A DNA stretch of 64,000 nt from an uncultured Monoglobus sp. GTDB taxonomy: Bacteria > Bacillota > Clostridia > Monoglobales > Monoglobaceae. The position numbers and the translations under genes were made by a program. This document shows positions 42,378-51,740 of this stretch, piece after piece (positions within the stretch are counted from its first letter, which is position 1; each line of letters opens with the position of its first letter). The stretch lies in assembly GCA_947628795.1 (NCBI GenBank), contig CANRBF010000002.1, forward strand, positions 1 through 64,000, in the 5' to 3' direction. Under the pieces are notes generated by a model. It worked only from the letters and a program-made list of their open reading frames with translations, did no database searches and was not told the DNA's origin.

Positions 42378-44381
42378 TCAGAAAAGAGAGCCAATTTGGT
42401 AGATCAGAAAAGCTATTATGTAGGCGAAGCCTGTCTGATAGGCTAGCGCGAAAGCTGTCCACTTTTTGCTAGACATCTCTCTGGCGATAGCCGCCATAGC
42501 CGCGACGCAGGGCGCGCACAGCAGATTGAATATCAGAAACGCAAACGCCGAAACGGGTGTGAAAGCGGTGCTCAGCGCCGCGCTCAAATCGGTGCCCGAG
42601 TACAGCACGGCGAGGGTGCTGACGACGTTTTCTTTAGCGATAAGCCCCGAGAGCACGGCAACCGCGGCTTCGCGGTTCCCAAAGCCGAGAGGCACGAAGA
42701 ACCAAGAGAAACCTTGACCGATGTATGACAGTATAGACTTTGAGAAATCGTCGATAAAGCCAAACCTGCCGCCGCTGAAGCCGAGATTTGACAAAAGCCA
42801 GATCACAACGGCCGAAAGAAGTATAACGGTGCCCGCCTTTTTCACGAACGACGATACGCGGTTCCACATGCTCTTAAACACGTTTTTCGGGATCGGCAGA
42901 TGATAGGGCGGAAGTTCCATAATAAACGGAGTAGAGTCGCCCGAAAACAGCTTTGTTCTTTTGAGTATCAGGCCTGAGACTATGATAGCCAGAGCGCCGA
43001 TCAGATACGAAAGGGGAGCCGCCCACCAAGCGCCGCCGAGAAACACGCCCGAAAACAGGGCGATCATCGGCAGCTTCGCGCTGCACGGTATAAAAGTCGT
43101 TGTAATTATCGTGAGCCTTCGCTCGGCGGTGTTTTCGATAGTGCGCGAAGCCATAATTCCGGGCACGCCGCAGCCGGTTCCGATTATTATAGGAATGAAC
43201 GACTTGCCCGAAAGTCCGATTTTCCTGAATATCCCGTCCATTATGAAGGCCACGCGGGACATATATCCGCAGTCCTCAAGAAACGCCATAAAGATAAACA
43301 GCAGCATGATTTGCGGAACAAAGCTTAAAACCGAGCCGACGCCCGCAATAATTCCGTCGATTATAAGCGAGATCAGCGCCTCGTGTGTGCCGATATTTGT
43401 CAAAAAAGCGCGGAGAGCCACGGGGACAACGCCCGATTCACCAAAAATATTATCCTCGATTATGCCCGAAAACATCGCGCCCAGCGAGGTCACCGAGACG
43501 TAATACATCAGAAACATAACAACTGCGAAAACGGGCAGAGCGGCGAATCTGTTCGTGAGCACGCTGTCTATCCTCTCGGAGACCTTGTCGCCTATCCTGC
43601 GTTTAACATAGCATTGCTTGATGATCGACGAGATTTTCGCGTATCTCTCGGTTATTATTATGCTCTCGCTGTCGTCGCCCATTTTCTTTTCGGCCTTTTT
43701 GATTATGCCTTCTATTTTGTCGTTTTGCGGAACATCGCCTATAAGCTCGTTGAGCCGCTCGTCGCGCTCAAAAATTTTCACGGCGAAAAAGCGCCTCTGC
43801 GCCTTGGGCGCGTCGGGGATCAGTTTTTTTATCGCGAGGACCGCTTCCTCGGCGGGAGCCGAAAAGCCGAGAGGCTTAACGTTCGACGGTTTTCCCGCCA
43901 GTTCCGCCGCGGCGTCTATCGCGCGTCTTAATCCGCCGCCTTTGAGCGCCGACGTCTCAAACACCGGGCATCCGCCCAGAGCCTTTGAAAATTTTTTCAG
44001 GTCAATGATATCACCGCGTTTTTCGATAACGTCCGCCATATTGATAACGACCACGACCGGTATCCCGAGCTCCAGTATCTGGGTAGTGAGATACAGATTT
44101 CGCTCAATGTTTGTGCCGTCCAGTATATTTAAAATAACGTCGGGCGGTGATTTTATAAGATAGTTGCGCGCCACGACCTCCTCGGGAGTGTAGGGCGAGA
44201 GCGAGTAGATCCCGGGCAGATCAGCGATCGTGATCTCGGGATCATAGATAAGCCGTCCCTCTTTTTTCTCAACGGTGACGCCCGGCCAGTTTCCCACATA
44301 CTGGTCGGAGCCCGTCAGAGCGTTAAATATAGTGGTTTTTCCGCAGTTGGGATTCCCAGCGAGAGCAATAGTCACAGCCAT
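42378..44381 (-). CDS. feoB: ferrous iron transport protein B
   Basis: A 667-residue FeoB, the inner-membrane Fe(II) importer. The N-terminal GTPase domain has G1 GNPNCGKTT, DLPGIYSLSPYTPEE and the NMAD guanine motif. A helical linker and a C-terminal membrane part with two Gate-like halves follow (GTGCGVPGIMASRT, PCSAKLPM). The length is normal for Firmicute FeoB. No feoA precedes it in this window, which is unusual for clostridial loci. It is followed on the same strand by the rubrerythrin fusion, suggesting co-transcription of iron import with iron-linked peroxide defence. No obvious Fur box was recognised upstream. Confidence 0.95.
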   Translation of the reverse strand: MAVTIALAGNPNCGKTTIFNALTGSDQYVGNWPGVTVEKKEGRLIYDPEITIADLPGIYSLSPYTPEEVVARNYLIKSPPDVILNILDGTNIERNLYLTTQILELGIPVVVVINMADVIEKRGDIIDLKKFSKALGGCPVFETSALKGGGLRRAIDAAAELAGKPSNVKPLGFSAPAEEAVLAIKKLIPDAPKAQRRFFAVKIFERDERLNELIGDVPQNDKIEGIIKKAEKKMGDDSESIIITERYAKISSIIKQCYVKRRIGDKVSERIDSVLTNRFAALPVFAVVMFLMYYVSVTSLGAMFSGIIEDNIFGESGVVPVALRAFLTNIGTHEALISLIIDGIIAGVGSVLSFVPQIMLLFIFMAFLEDCGYMSRVAFIMDGIFRKIGLSGKSFIPIIIGTGCGVPGIMASRTIENTAERRLTIITTTFIPCSAKLPMIALFSGVFLGGAWWAAPLSYLIGALAIIVSGLILKRTKLFSGDSTPFIMELPPYHLPIPKNVFKSMWNRVSSFVKKAGTVILLSAVVIWLLSNLGFSGGRFGFIDDFSKSILSYIGQGFSWFFVPLGFGNREAAVAVLSGLIAKENVVSTLAVLYSGTDLSAALSTAFTPVSAFAFLIFNLLCAPCVAAMAAIAREMSSKKWTAFALAYQTGFAYIIAFLIYQIGSLF

Positions 44382-44483
44382 AATATTTCTCCGTGTAAAA
44401 GTTTTTTTGAAATTTTGGGAACAAAATCTTGCGTTTTGTCGTCATATAAAACATAAGGACAAAATCCGAAAGGACTGAATTAT

Positions 44484-47057
44484 ATGAAAACAAAATTTAT
44501 TAAGATCCCGTTTCCCAAAGCGGCCGTGTTCGCGGCCTTTATACTATCTATTATACTGTTTATGCCGGGCTTGTCAAGTATATGCCGCGCGGAAGAATTA
44601 AAACCCGCGGAATTATATTTCGAGCCCGTCGGTGGCGGAAAGTTTATATATTGTAACAACACAGAAGGAATATTCAGAGAATATCTTGCCGACTCGTCGA
44701 ATCCGAATCCGAGATACACCATGTCAAACTTTGATTTGACACCCGACAGGTATTACATATATCTGTCGCATATCAATTATACCTACGGCTACGACGAGAG
44801 CTATAATCCCCACGGCCTCGGGTTTGATGTTGAGCTTGATCTTGAGATAACGGCGAAAGAAGACTCGGTCCTCAGAATAAACAGAGCCGCGTTTGAAACC
44901 CCTAAGGTCAAAAGATATCTTGACGAAAGCGGAAATATGAAATACGTTTTTCCCACATGGGGCGCGGAAAACGCGGTCGCTACCATGATGAATCACGATA
45001 TTTATATGCTGAATTCCGACATTGTGTTTAAAAACAACGGTTACTCGCCCAAAACCGTCAGCATCAAAAAGGGCGAGACGGTTTGGCTCAGCGAGTTTAT
45101 CGACAACTATTCGGCGTGCGCCATGATACTGCCGGTATTTATGACTGCCGACATCGAGCTGCTTTCGGGAAAAGTCGATATGAACGTTGCAGAGCTCCGC
45201 TCAAAGGACGGAAAGATCGGAGACCGATCGGATTTTAACAGAGATAACGTCGCGTTCGGCTCATATCTCAGAGACAGATGCTTAAAGGGTGTTGCCGACA
45301 GCCTGCCGGAGGTCGAGACAGAGCTTGAATACGAGATTGACGACACTATAGCCGACGGAACATATCTTCCCGTAAAATTCAAAAACCAGTACACGCCTGA
45401 TGAGGTCGTTTTGGACTCTTGGGTCACGAATTTAAATCCGCAGGATGATATATGGGCAAAGTATACAACCGCCGAATCCGACATGCTGGCGCTAAAGTAT
45501 TACGACCCGTCAAAGCTTGAATTTTACGGTTCAAACGTGCCTAAAGGCAGGCGAAGCGACACATGGATATTTGACACGCGGCACAGCGATACCCGCGAAT
45601 ATGTGTCAGAGTCGGATTTCTCAAAGGAAAACTATATCCCGAATTACGAGCTGTCACCCGAAAAGGACAATCAGGGTTTCGGCTGCAGCATGGGAAACTA
45701 CGGCGTCACCACGAGGTATAACCTCAAAATCACAAATAACGGAGAAAAGACGAGATACTTTAATTATGACGCGTCGACCGCGGCCGATATTATCGTTACC
45801 ATGAAAAATAAGGACGGCAGCCTTTGGCGCGGACAAGAGCATCCGATCATAGCCAAAGGCGGCCACGGCACAAATATCGTGACAGACACCTGCGCCTATG
45901 CCGAGCTGCCGGCGCGCAGTACGACCGAGTTCACGCTTGAGACGCTGCTCCCGGTAAACTATTTGGGCGGAGTGACAAACGCTTTCAGAATTTCCGACGC
46001 AAAGCCGAAGATGACATTTTTGACGAGCTACAGAACGATGCTACCCGATTATGACACCATATACAATAAATATTTTGACGAGTACAGCGAAAAGGCTGAC
46101 GACGCGACACAGAAATTGTTGTCGGGCAACCTCGATAATTTCGAGGTGACAAAGACCAACAGAGGTTATATGCTGCGCTTCAAGGCCTGGGACGCGAACC
46201 CGAATTTTCAAGGAAACTTCAAAACGGTAGGCAGCGACATATATTTCCTGGACAATAATTTTTGTTATACCGGAAAAAGCCGGTTTGACGAGTTTCCGTT
46301 GAAAGCTGTAGAAAGCGACGGCAAATGTACGGTAACGCTGCAAAGCGGCAGGCGTCTGTTCAGCGCCGACGAAAAAACCTGGCACGAGCCGCTTTGGCCC
46401 GCCGATGAAGACGAGAGCCTTGATAAAATACTGGTATCATTAAACGGAGAATTTTTGGAATTTGACGTCGACCCCATATTGGTCAGCGACCGCACGCTTG
46501 TTCCGATGCGAAAGATTTTTGAGACTCTAAAATTAAGTGTAAACTGGAATGACTTTACACGAACGGCAACGGCGTATGACGAGAACCGCGTGATTTCGTT
46601 TACTTTAGGCAGCAATACCGCTGTTGTAAATGGAAAAGACTTTACACTTAATGTTGCTCCCGAGCTGTGCCGTGACCGCACTATGATACCGCTCAGATTC
46701 TTGAGCGAGACGCTCGGATACAAGGTGAGCTGGGACGATGCCTCAAGATGCGCGTATATTGACGACTATCCGAAGCTTCCCGACAGCGGTTCAAAGTATT
46801 ATGTTATATACAGAGAAGGCTATAGAGACGATCGAGTCGAAGCGGTCATGTTTGACACGAATGTTTCCGAGCCGCGCATTATATGGAACGGGGCTGCAGC
46901 GATAGAGGGCGACAATTCTCAGGTTTTGAACGACAAAAAATATTACCTTGATGAGGAAACAAACAGCTGGGTGCTTTTTGAGGAAAATTTCGGCACGATC
47001 AGCAACAACGCCTCGATGATAATAAAAGCCAACCTCCCTACTGACATCCCCCGTTAA
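44484..47057 (+). CDS. large secreted protein with C-terminal copper-amine-oxidase-N-like domain
   Basis: An 857-residue exported protein. A signal peptide spans about residues 1-33 (KTKFIK, then a hydrophobic stretch ending SSICRA-E). Most of the protein (40-640) is unrecognised, with repeated beta-rich segments. Residues about 650-775 show the PF07833-type copper amine oxidase N-terminal repeat: DRTLVPMRKIFETL and DRTMIPLRFLSETLG. Such domains are usually wall-anchoring or binding modules in Clostridia. The last residues read into a palindromic element (47031-47104), so the true C-terminus may be altered. GAAAGGA precedes the ATG. It stands alone. Function unknown. Confidence 0.8.
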   Translation: MKTKFIKIPFPKAAVFAAFILSIILFMPGLSSICRAEELKPAELYFEPVGGGKFIYCNNTEGIFREYLADSSNPNPRYTMSNFDLTPDRYYIYLSHINYTYGYDESYNPHGLGFDVELDLEITAKEDSVLRINRAAFETPKVKRYLDESGNMKYVFPTWGAENAVATMMNHDIYMLNSDIVFKNNGYSPKTVSIKKGETVWLSEFIDNYSACAMILPVFMTADIELLSGKVDMNVAELRSKDGKIGDRSDFNRDNVAFGSYLRDRCLKGVADSLPEVETELEYEIDDTIADGTYLPVKFKNQYTPDEVVLDSWVTNLNPQDDIWAKYTTAESDMLALKYYDPSKLEFYGSNVPKGRRSDTWIFDTRHSDTREYVSESDFSKENYIPNYELSPEKDNQGFGCSMGNYGVTTRYNLKITNNGEKTRYFNYDASTAADIIVTMKNKDGSLWRGQEHPIIAKGGHGTNIVTDTCAYAELPARSTTEFTLETLLPVNYLGGVTNAFRISDAKPKMTFLTSYRTMLPDYDTIYNKYFDEYSEKADDATQKLLSGNLDNFEVTKTNRGYMLRFKAWDANPNFQGNFKTVGSDIYFLDNNFCYTGKSRFDEFPLKAVESDGKCTVTLQSGRRLFSADEKTWHEPLWPADEDESLDKILVSLNGEFLEFDVDPILVSDRTLVPMRKIFETLKLSVNWNDFTRTATAYDENRVISFTLGSNTAVVNGKDFTLNVAPELCRDRTMIPLRFLSETLGYKVSWDDASRCAYIDDYPKLPDSGSKYYVIYREGYRDDRVEAVMFDTNVSEPRIIWNGAAAIEGDNSQVLNDKKYYLDEETNSWVLFEENFGTISNNASMIIKANLPTDIPR

Positions 47058-47104
47058 ACGGGGATATATACTCTTGCCTCCCTCTGTGAAAAGAGGGAGG
47101 TTTT
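47031..47104. repeat. palindromic intergenic element overlapping a gene end, with terminator
   Basis: The outer arms are AACCTCCCT (47031-47039) and AGGGAGGTT (47094-47102). An inner hairpin ATCCCC...GGGGAT (about 47046-47064) and the terminator CCTCCCTCT/AGAGGGAGG (47077-47100) with TTTT lie inside. The first 27 bases provide the last eight codons and stop of the secreted-protein gene. Nested symmetry suggests a mobile REP- or MITE-like unit that also acts as the terminator. Confidence 0.6.
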
Positions 47105-47242
47105 AAATATTGCCGATCTATCGGGCAAGCCGAAATTTCCGCGCTTTGATCGTGTGTTTTTATGAAGTTTTTTTATTGACAACAACTGTTCTTTATGTTA
47201 ATATTTATTAATTGCAAATTTAAGTAAAGGACAGGGATAAAA

Positions 47243-48637
47243 GTGATCAAAATGAAGTTTGAAAAGGCGGCGCCCGAAAGCGTCGGCATAAGCCCGAAGG
47301 GCATAGAAGGTTTTATAAAAAGGCTCGAAAAAGACGAGCTTGACATGCACAGCATTCTTATCATGCGCGGCGGAAAGCTGGTTTTTGAGGGATATTACGA
47401 GCCTTACGGCAAAAACTCGCTCCACCGCATGTTTTCCATAAGCAAGAGCCTGACGTCGATCGCGATCGGAATGATGATATTTGACAGGGATATCGGGCTT
47501 GACGACAAGATATGCGATTATTTCCCCGAGTTTATTCCCGAGGACGGCGTCCATCCGTATATTCGTGAAACGACGATACGTCATATGCTTACGATGACGA
47601 CGCCCCACGACGGCACGACCTATGACAAATACAGCGGCAAAGGCTGGGTCAAGAGCTTTTTCACAAAAACTCCGTCGCACAAGCCCGGCACGGTCTTTTC
47701 ATATGATACGAGCGCTTCTCATGTTTTGGCGGCTCTGGTTGAAAAACGGACCGGAAAGCGGCTTATCGACTATGTGCGCGATAAGGGACTGATGATTTCC
47801 GACGAGGCGTATTTTATCCCCGACGGCGAGGGCGTGAGCCAGGGCGGATCGGGACTGCTGGCGCTTCCCTATGATCTGCTTATTATTGCCGATATGCTGA
47901 TGCGGGGCGGCGTTTCGGGCGATAAGCGGCTTTTGACCGCCGGATATGTGCAGGAGATGACCTCGTTTCAAGTGCCGAACCATGCCAAGGGATATTTTCC
48001 CGCCGAGCAGCAGGGCTACGGCTATCAGATTTGGCGCACACAGCGCGGCGGTTTTATGATGTACGGTCTTGCGGGACAGCTTGCTGTGTGCTTCCCCGAA
48101 AAAGATTTGATTTTTGTTACAACAGCCGATCTGACCGACAGAAAAGGCGGTATCCAGCGCATATTTGACGCGTTTTTCGACGAGGTGTATGACACTTTGG
48201 ACGGCAAACTTGAGCCTTCGGATCTGCCGGCACTTGAAAAAGGTCTCGCGGTCATGCCCCTTGAGAATAAAGATACATATGATATTGATAAAATATATGA
48301 ATTTACCGACAACAAGCCGGGGCTCAAGGCTATGCGCATAGTCGCGAACTCTGACAGCGGTTCAATAAACCTTGAGTTTTCCGACGGTATACAAAGCATC
48401 GGATTCGGGTTCGGCGAGCTGAGATTCGGCGGATTTGTCAAATATAACTGTCCGTACGCGGCTTCGGCCGGCTGGTGCGGAGAGAATATCCTGATAATAA
48501 AAGCTAATCTTATCGGCGAATGCGCGGGAAAAATATTTATAGAGCTTTCATTCAGCGGCAGCGAGGTAACGGTGTTTATGAGAAAAACCGAGGAAACGCT
48601 GTTTAACGAATTCAACGGATTTGCTCAAAGCAAATAG
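47243..48637 (+). CDS. beta-lactamase-family serine hydrolase
   Basis: A 464-residue class C beta-lactamase-like hydrolase. The Ser-x-x-Lys motif lies in FSISKSLTS (Ser near residue 70), YDTSASH supplies the Tyr-x-Ser/Asn element, and a C-terminal extension follows. There is no signal peptide, so it would act in the cytoplasm, unlike true penicillin-binding proteins. Members include esterases and D-amino-peptidases. The GTG at 47243 follows AGGACAGGG; an ATG at 47252 is the alternative. Neighbours give no clue to substrate. Probable monocistronic gene. Confidence 0.85.
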   Translation: MIKMKFEKAAPESVGISPKGIEGFIKRLEKDELDMHSILIMRGGKLVFEGYYEPYGKNSLHRMFSISKSLTSIAIGMMIFDRDIGLDDKICDYFPEFIPEDGVHPYIRETTIRHMLTMTTPHDGTTYDKYSGKGWVKSFFTKTPSHKPGTVFSYDTSASHVLAALVEKRTGKRLIDYVRDKGLMISDEAYFIPDGEGVSQGGSGLLALPYDLLIIADMLMRGGVSGDKRLLTAGYVQEMTSFQVPNHAKGYFPAEQQGYGYQIWRTQRGGFMMYGLAGQLAVCFPEKDLIFVTTADLTDRKGGIQRIFDAFFDEVYDTLDGKLEPSDLPALEKGLAVMPLENKDTYDIDKIYEFTDNKPGLKAMRIVANSDSGSINLEFSDGIQSIGFGFGELRFGGFVKYNCPYAASAGWCGENILIIKANLIGECAGKIFIELSFSGSEVTVFMRKTEETLFNEFNGFAQSK

Positions 48638-48664
48638 CAAACAGAAAAAATTTGAGGTGATCAA

Positions 48665-49741
48665 ATGCGCTTAAAAACAATAATTTCCGTATCGGTGGTC
48701 TGTCTGTGTCTGGCTCTCGCGGGCTGCGGAAAAACCGCCACCGACAGCGGCGCTCTGACCGAGCGCGCTAAAACGCAAATCGCGTCCGAACACAGCGATG
48801 CTTCCGCTCCTTCCGCTTCGGTATCGGCGGACGCCGAAAACAGCGCCGACCTTCCGTCCGGAGTGGCGGCGGTCGTAAACGGTGAAGAGTTACGGCCCGA
48901 GGATTTCGGTTACTATATCTACAACGAGGCGGTCGTTCAAATGTACGCGGCGGATACAAACGCGGATTTTTCGACATTTGACTGGAGCGCTCAATCGGAC
49001 GGCAGACCTATCTCGGATAAAGTTACGGAAACAGCCATAGCCGACGCGGTCGCGGATACGGCCTTCAGGCAAAAAGCGCAGGAATCGGGTTATTCCGTCT
49101 CCGAGGCGGAAAAGACGGCCTCCGGACTTGTCGATGACGCGATCGAAAGAAGCGGAGAGGACGGTTTTAAGAAAACCGCCAACGCGTTGGGAATAAGCGG
49201 CGCGGAACAGTATAAAAAAGTATATACGAATATCGCCGTTTTTGACGACGTGGCAGAGGATTTTCAAAAGAATCCGACAAGATATATATCCGATCCGTCG
49301 GTCCTCTCCGGGTACGCCGATGACAAAGGCGCATCGGTGCGCCAAATTCTCATACTTAATGACACCTCAAAGGGCGACGCTATGACAGTCGCGGCCGAGG
49401 TCAATCAAAGAGCCAAAAGCGGCGAGGATTTCACCGCGCTTATGAGTGAATATAACGAGGATTCGGTTAGCGATAAGAATTATGTGTATACTTTTACGCG
49501 CGGTGAGATGGTCAGCTCTTTTGAGGACGCTGCGTTTGCGCTCGGCATTGATCAAATAAGCGACATAGTGCGATCGGATTACGGATATCACACCATTAAG
49601 CGTGTTTGCGGCGCGTATGAGCTCAGAAATTACTGGAAGGCGCAGTCGGATATAAAAATCGCGGAAAACGCTGCCGAGATGCTTGATTTTAACAGCGTAA
49701 TAAAAATGGCAAAAGAGGCGGCAGAATCTTCCGAAGAATAA
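48665..49741 (+). CDS. PrsA-like lipoprotein with PpiC/parvulin domain
   Basis: A 358-residue lipoprotein. The signal peptide ends at lipobox LALAGC (Cys21). A linker rich in Ala/Ser follows, then a SurA/PrsA-type helical region (from AAVVNGEEL), and a parvulin-type peptidyl-prolyl isomerase domain at about 215-320 (VRQILI...SGEDFTALMSEYNED, FTRGEMVSSFEDAAF). PrsA helps exported proteins fold outside the membrane in Firmicutes. It is adjacent to a cyclophilin gene 40 bases downstream, making a small PPIase pair. GAGGTGA precedes the ATG. Confidence 0.88.
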   Translation: MRLKTIISVSVVCLCLALAGCGKTATDSGALTERAKTQIASEHSDASAPSASVSADAENSADLPSGVAAVVNGEELRPEDFGYYIYNEAVVQMYAADTNADFSTFDWSAQSDGRPISDKVTETAIADAVADTAFRQKAQESGYSVSEAEKTASGLVDDAIERSGEDGFKKTANALGISGAEQYKKVYTNIAVFDDVAEDFQKNPTRYISDPSVLSGYADDKGASVRQILILNDTSKGDAMTVAAEVNQRAKSGEDFTALMSEYNEDSVSDKNYVYTFTRGEMVSSFEDAAFALGIDQISDIVRSDYGYHTIKRVCGAYELRNYWKAQSDIKIAENAAEMLDFNSVIKMAKEAAESSEE

Positions 49742-49780
49742 GAAAAATAAAATGAATAATCAAAAAGCGAGGTAGAAAGT

Positions 49781-50281
49781 ATGAGTGAAAAAAACATTGT
49801 AAAGTTCGAGATGGAAAACGGCGGTGAGTTCACGATAGAACTTTATCCCGAGTACGCGCCCAAGACCGTGGAAAACTTCATAAACCTCGTGTCGAACGGG
49901 TTTTATGACGGATTGACGTTTCATCGCGTGATCGACGGTTTTATGGCTCAGGGCGGCTGCCCAAACGGAAACGGCACGGGCGGCAGCGGTGAGAACATTC
50001 CCGGTGAGTTCGCTATGAACGGTTTTGCCGACAACACTCTCAGCCACACCAGAGGCGTTGTATCAATGGCGCGGGCGATGAACCCGAATTCGGCCAGCAG
50101 TCAGTTTTTTATCTGCTACGATAACGCGGATTTTCTTGACGGCCAATACGCCGCGTTCGGCAAGGTTATCGACGGCATGGATGTGGTCGACGGTTTTTTG
50201 AGTGTTCGCAGGGTAGGCCCCGAGGGCGGAACACCCACCGAGCCTATCGTTATAAGCCGCGCCTATATTGCGGAGCAGTGA
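49781..50281 (+). CDS. cyclophilin-type peptidyl-prolyl cis-trans isomerase
   Basis: A 166-residue cytoplasmic cyclophilin. The family core is visible: APKTVENFINLVSNGFYDGLTFHRVI with the Arg of FHRV, GGCPNGNGTGGSG, and SASSQFFICY near residue 107. It catalyses proline isomerisation. GAGGTAG precedes the ATG at 49781, following the PrsA-like gene by 40 bases. The stop overlaps the GTG of the CCA-transferase gene by four bases (GTGA), so the two are translationally coupled. Confidence 0.95.
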   Translation: MSEKNIVKFEMENGGEFTIELYPEYAPKTVENFINLVSNGFYDGLTFHRVIDGFMAQGGCPNGNGTGGSGENIPGEFAMNGFADNTLSHTRGVVSMARAMNPNSASSQFFICYDNADFLDGQYAAFGKVIDGMDVVDGFLSVRRVGPEGGTPTEPIVISRAYIAEQ

Positions 50282-51651
50282 GCCTGATAAGCGTTCCCGA
50301 AGCGCTCGGGCGTATTATTTCCGCGATCAATGACGCGGGATATGAAGCGTATCCGGTTGGCGGCTGCGTGCGCGACAGTCTCATGGGAAAAATTCCCAAG
50401 GATTGGGACGCGGCGGTGTCGGCAAAGCCCGAGCAGGTCAAGCGGGCTCTTGATAGGCTGAATTGCAGGATAATTGACACAGGCATCAAGCATGGTACCG
50501 TGACCGTTATTGCGGACGGCGCGCCGTATGAGATCACCACGTTCAGAACAGACGGCAGCTATTCCGACAACAGGAGACCCGATTCGGTGGAGTTCGTGTC
50601 AGACATAAGAGACGATATTTCAAGGCGCGATTTTACGATAAACGCCATAGCATATGACCGCGCTGCGGATCGGATAATCGACCCTTTTGACGGCAGTCGC
50701 GATATTGAAGCGGGGATAATTCGCTGCGTCGGTGAGCCCGATAAGCGTTTTATAGAAGACTCGCTGCGCATACTGCGGGGGCTCAGATTTGCCTCGGTCC
50801 TCGGTTTTGATATAGAGGAAAGCACGTCCGCTTCAATGAAAAAGCACGCCGATCTGCTTAAAAATGTTTCATATGAAAGAATTTACGCCGAGCTTAAAAT
50901 GATAATATGCGGAGAGCATATCGGTCCTGTTTTGAGAGAATACAGAGATATTTTCGCATGCGCGGTACCTGAGATCAAGCCCATGTTTGATTTCCCGCAG
51001 AGAAATCCTTATCATTGCTATGACGTGTGGGAGCACACGATACATGTTGTTGAGAATGTTCCGCCCGAGCCGGTGCTGCGGTTTGCGGCGATGTTTCACG
51101 ACAGCGGAAAGCCGGGAACGCACAGCTCGGAGATTTTGCAAGACGGCAAAGTGATCGACCATTTTTATAATCACGGAGCATTGTCGGCAGAGCTTGCGGA
51201 TTCGGCGCTCTCAAGGTTCAAGGCCGATAATCTCACAAAAGACACGGCGGTATACCTCGCCGCGCATCACGGCGATATGACCGCGCCGACTAAAAAGAGC
51301 GTGAGGCGCAAACTGGCAAAGCTCGACGCTGAGTTTAAAGACGGCAAAGCGATATTCGACATGCTTATAAAAATCAAGCTTGCCGATGTTTCGGCGCAGG
51401 CTGAGCATGTCAGGCAGAAGCGCAAAAAAGAGCTTGACGAAACTGCGAGGCTTGCCGACGAGATAATAGCCGAAAAGGAGTGCTTGACATTAAAAGATCT
51501 GAGCGTAAACGGCAGAGACGTCATGAGCCTCGGATTTTCGGGTCCCGATATCGGCAGGATACTTAATGATGTTCTCGATAAGGTAATATCCGAAAAGCTG
51601 AATAACGACCGCGAAGCAATTATTGAGTATATAAACAAAAATTATTTGTAA
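50278..51651 (+). CDS. cca: CCA-adding tRNA nucleotidyltransferase with HD domain
   Basis: A 457-residue class II CCA-adding/poly(A)-polymerase-type nucleotidyltransferase. The catalytic part has YPVGGCVRDSLMG and the DxD pair in KDWDAAV, followed by RRDFTINAIAYD and RILRGLRFAS. The C-terminal HD domain carries MFHDSGKPG. It repairs or completes tRNA 3' ends. The GTG start overlaps the cyclophilin gene. The HD extension is usual in clostridial forms. Note that the nearby tRNA-Asn fragment encodes its own CCA. Confidence 0.93.
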   Translation: MSLISVPEALGRIISAINDAGYEAYPVGGCVRDSLMGKIPKDWDAAVSAKPEQVKRALDRLNCRIIDTGIKHGTVTVIADGAPYEITTFRTDGSYSDNRRPDSVEFVSDIRDDISRRDFTINAIAYDRAADRIIDPFDGSRDIEAGIIRCVGEPDKRFIEDSLRILRGLRFASVLGFDIEESTSASMKKHADLLKNVSYERIYAELKMIICGEHIGPVLREYRDIFACAVPEIKPMFDFPQRNPYHCYDVWEHTIHVVENVPPEPVLRFAAMFHDSGKPGTHSSEILQDGKVIDHFYNHGALSAELADSALSRFKADNLTKDTAVYLAAHHGDMTAPTKKSVRRKLAKLDAEFKDGKAIFDMLIKIKLADVSAQAEHVRQKRKKELDETARLADEIIAEKECLTLKDLSVNGRDVMSLGFSGPDIGRILNDVLDKVISEKLNNDREAIIEYINKNYL

Positions 51652-51677
51652 ACAGCGTTAATAATTATTAATTATAC

Positions 51678-51706
51678 TTGATTTATGTATATTTTTTATA
51701 TATAAT
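51678..51706 (+). promoter_or_regulatory. promoter of araB
   Basis: TTGATT (51678-51683), a 17-base spacer and consensus TATAAT (51701-51706), 35 bases before the araB ATG. No AraR-type operator was recognised. Confidence 0.6.
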
Positions 51707-51740
51707 ATAAGTAATAATTTCATTTGAAGGAGTGATACCT

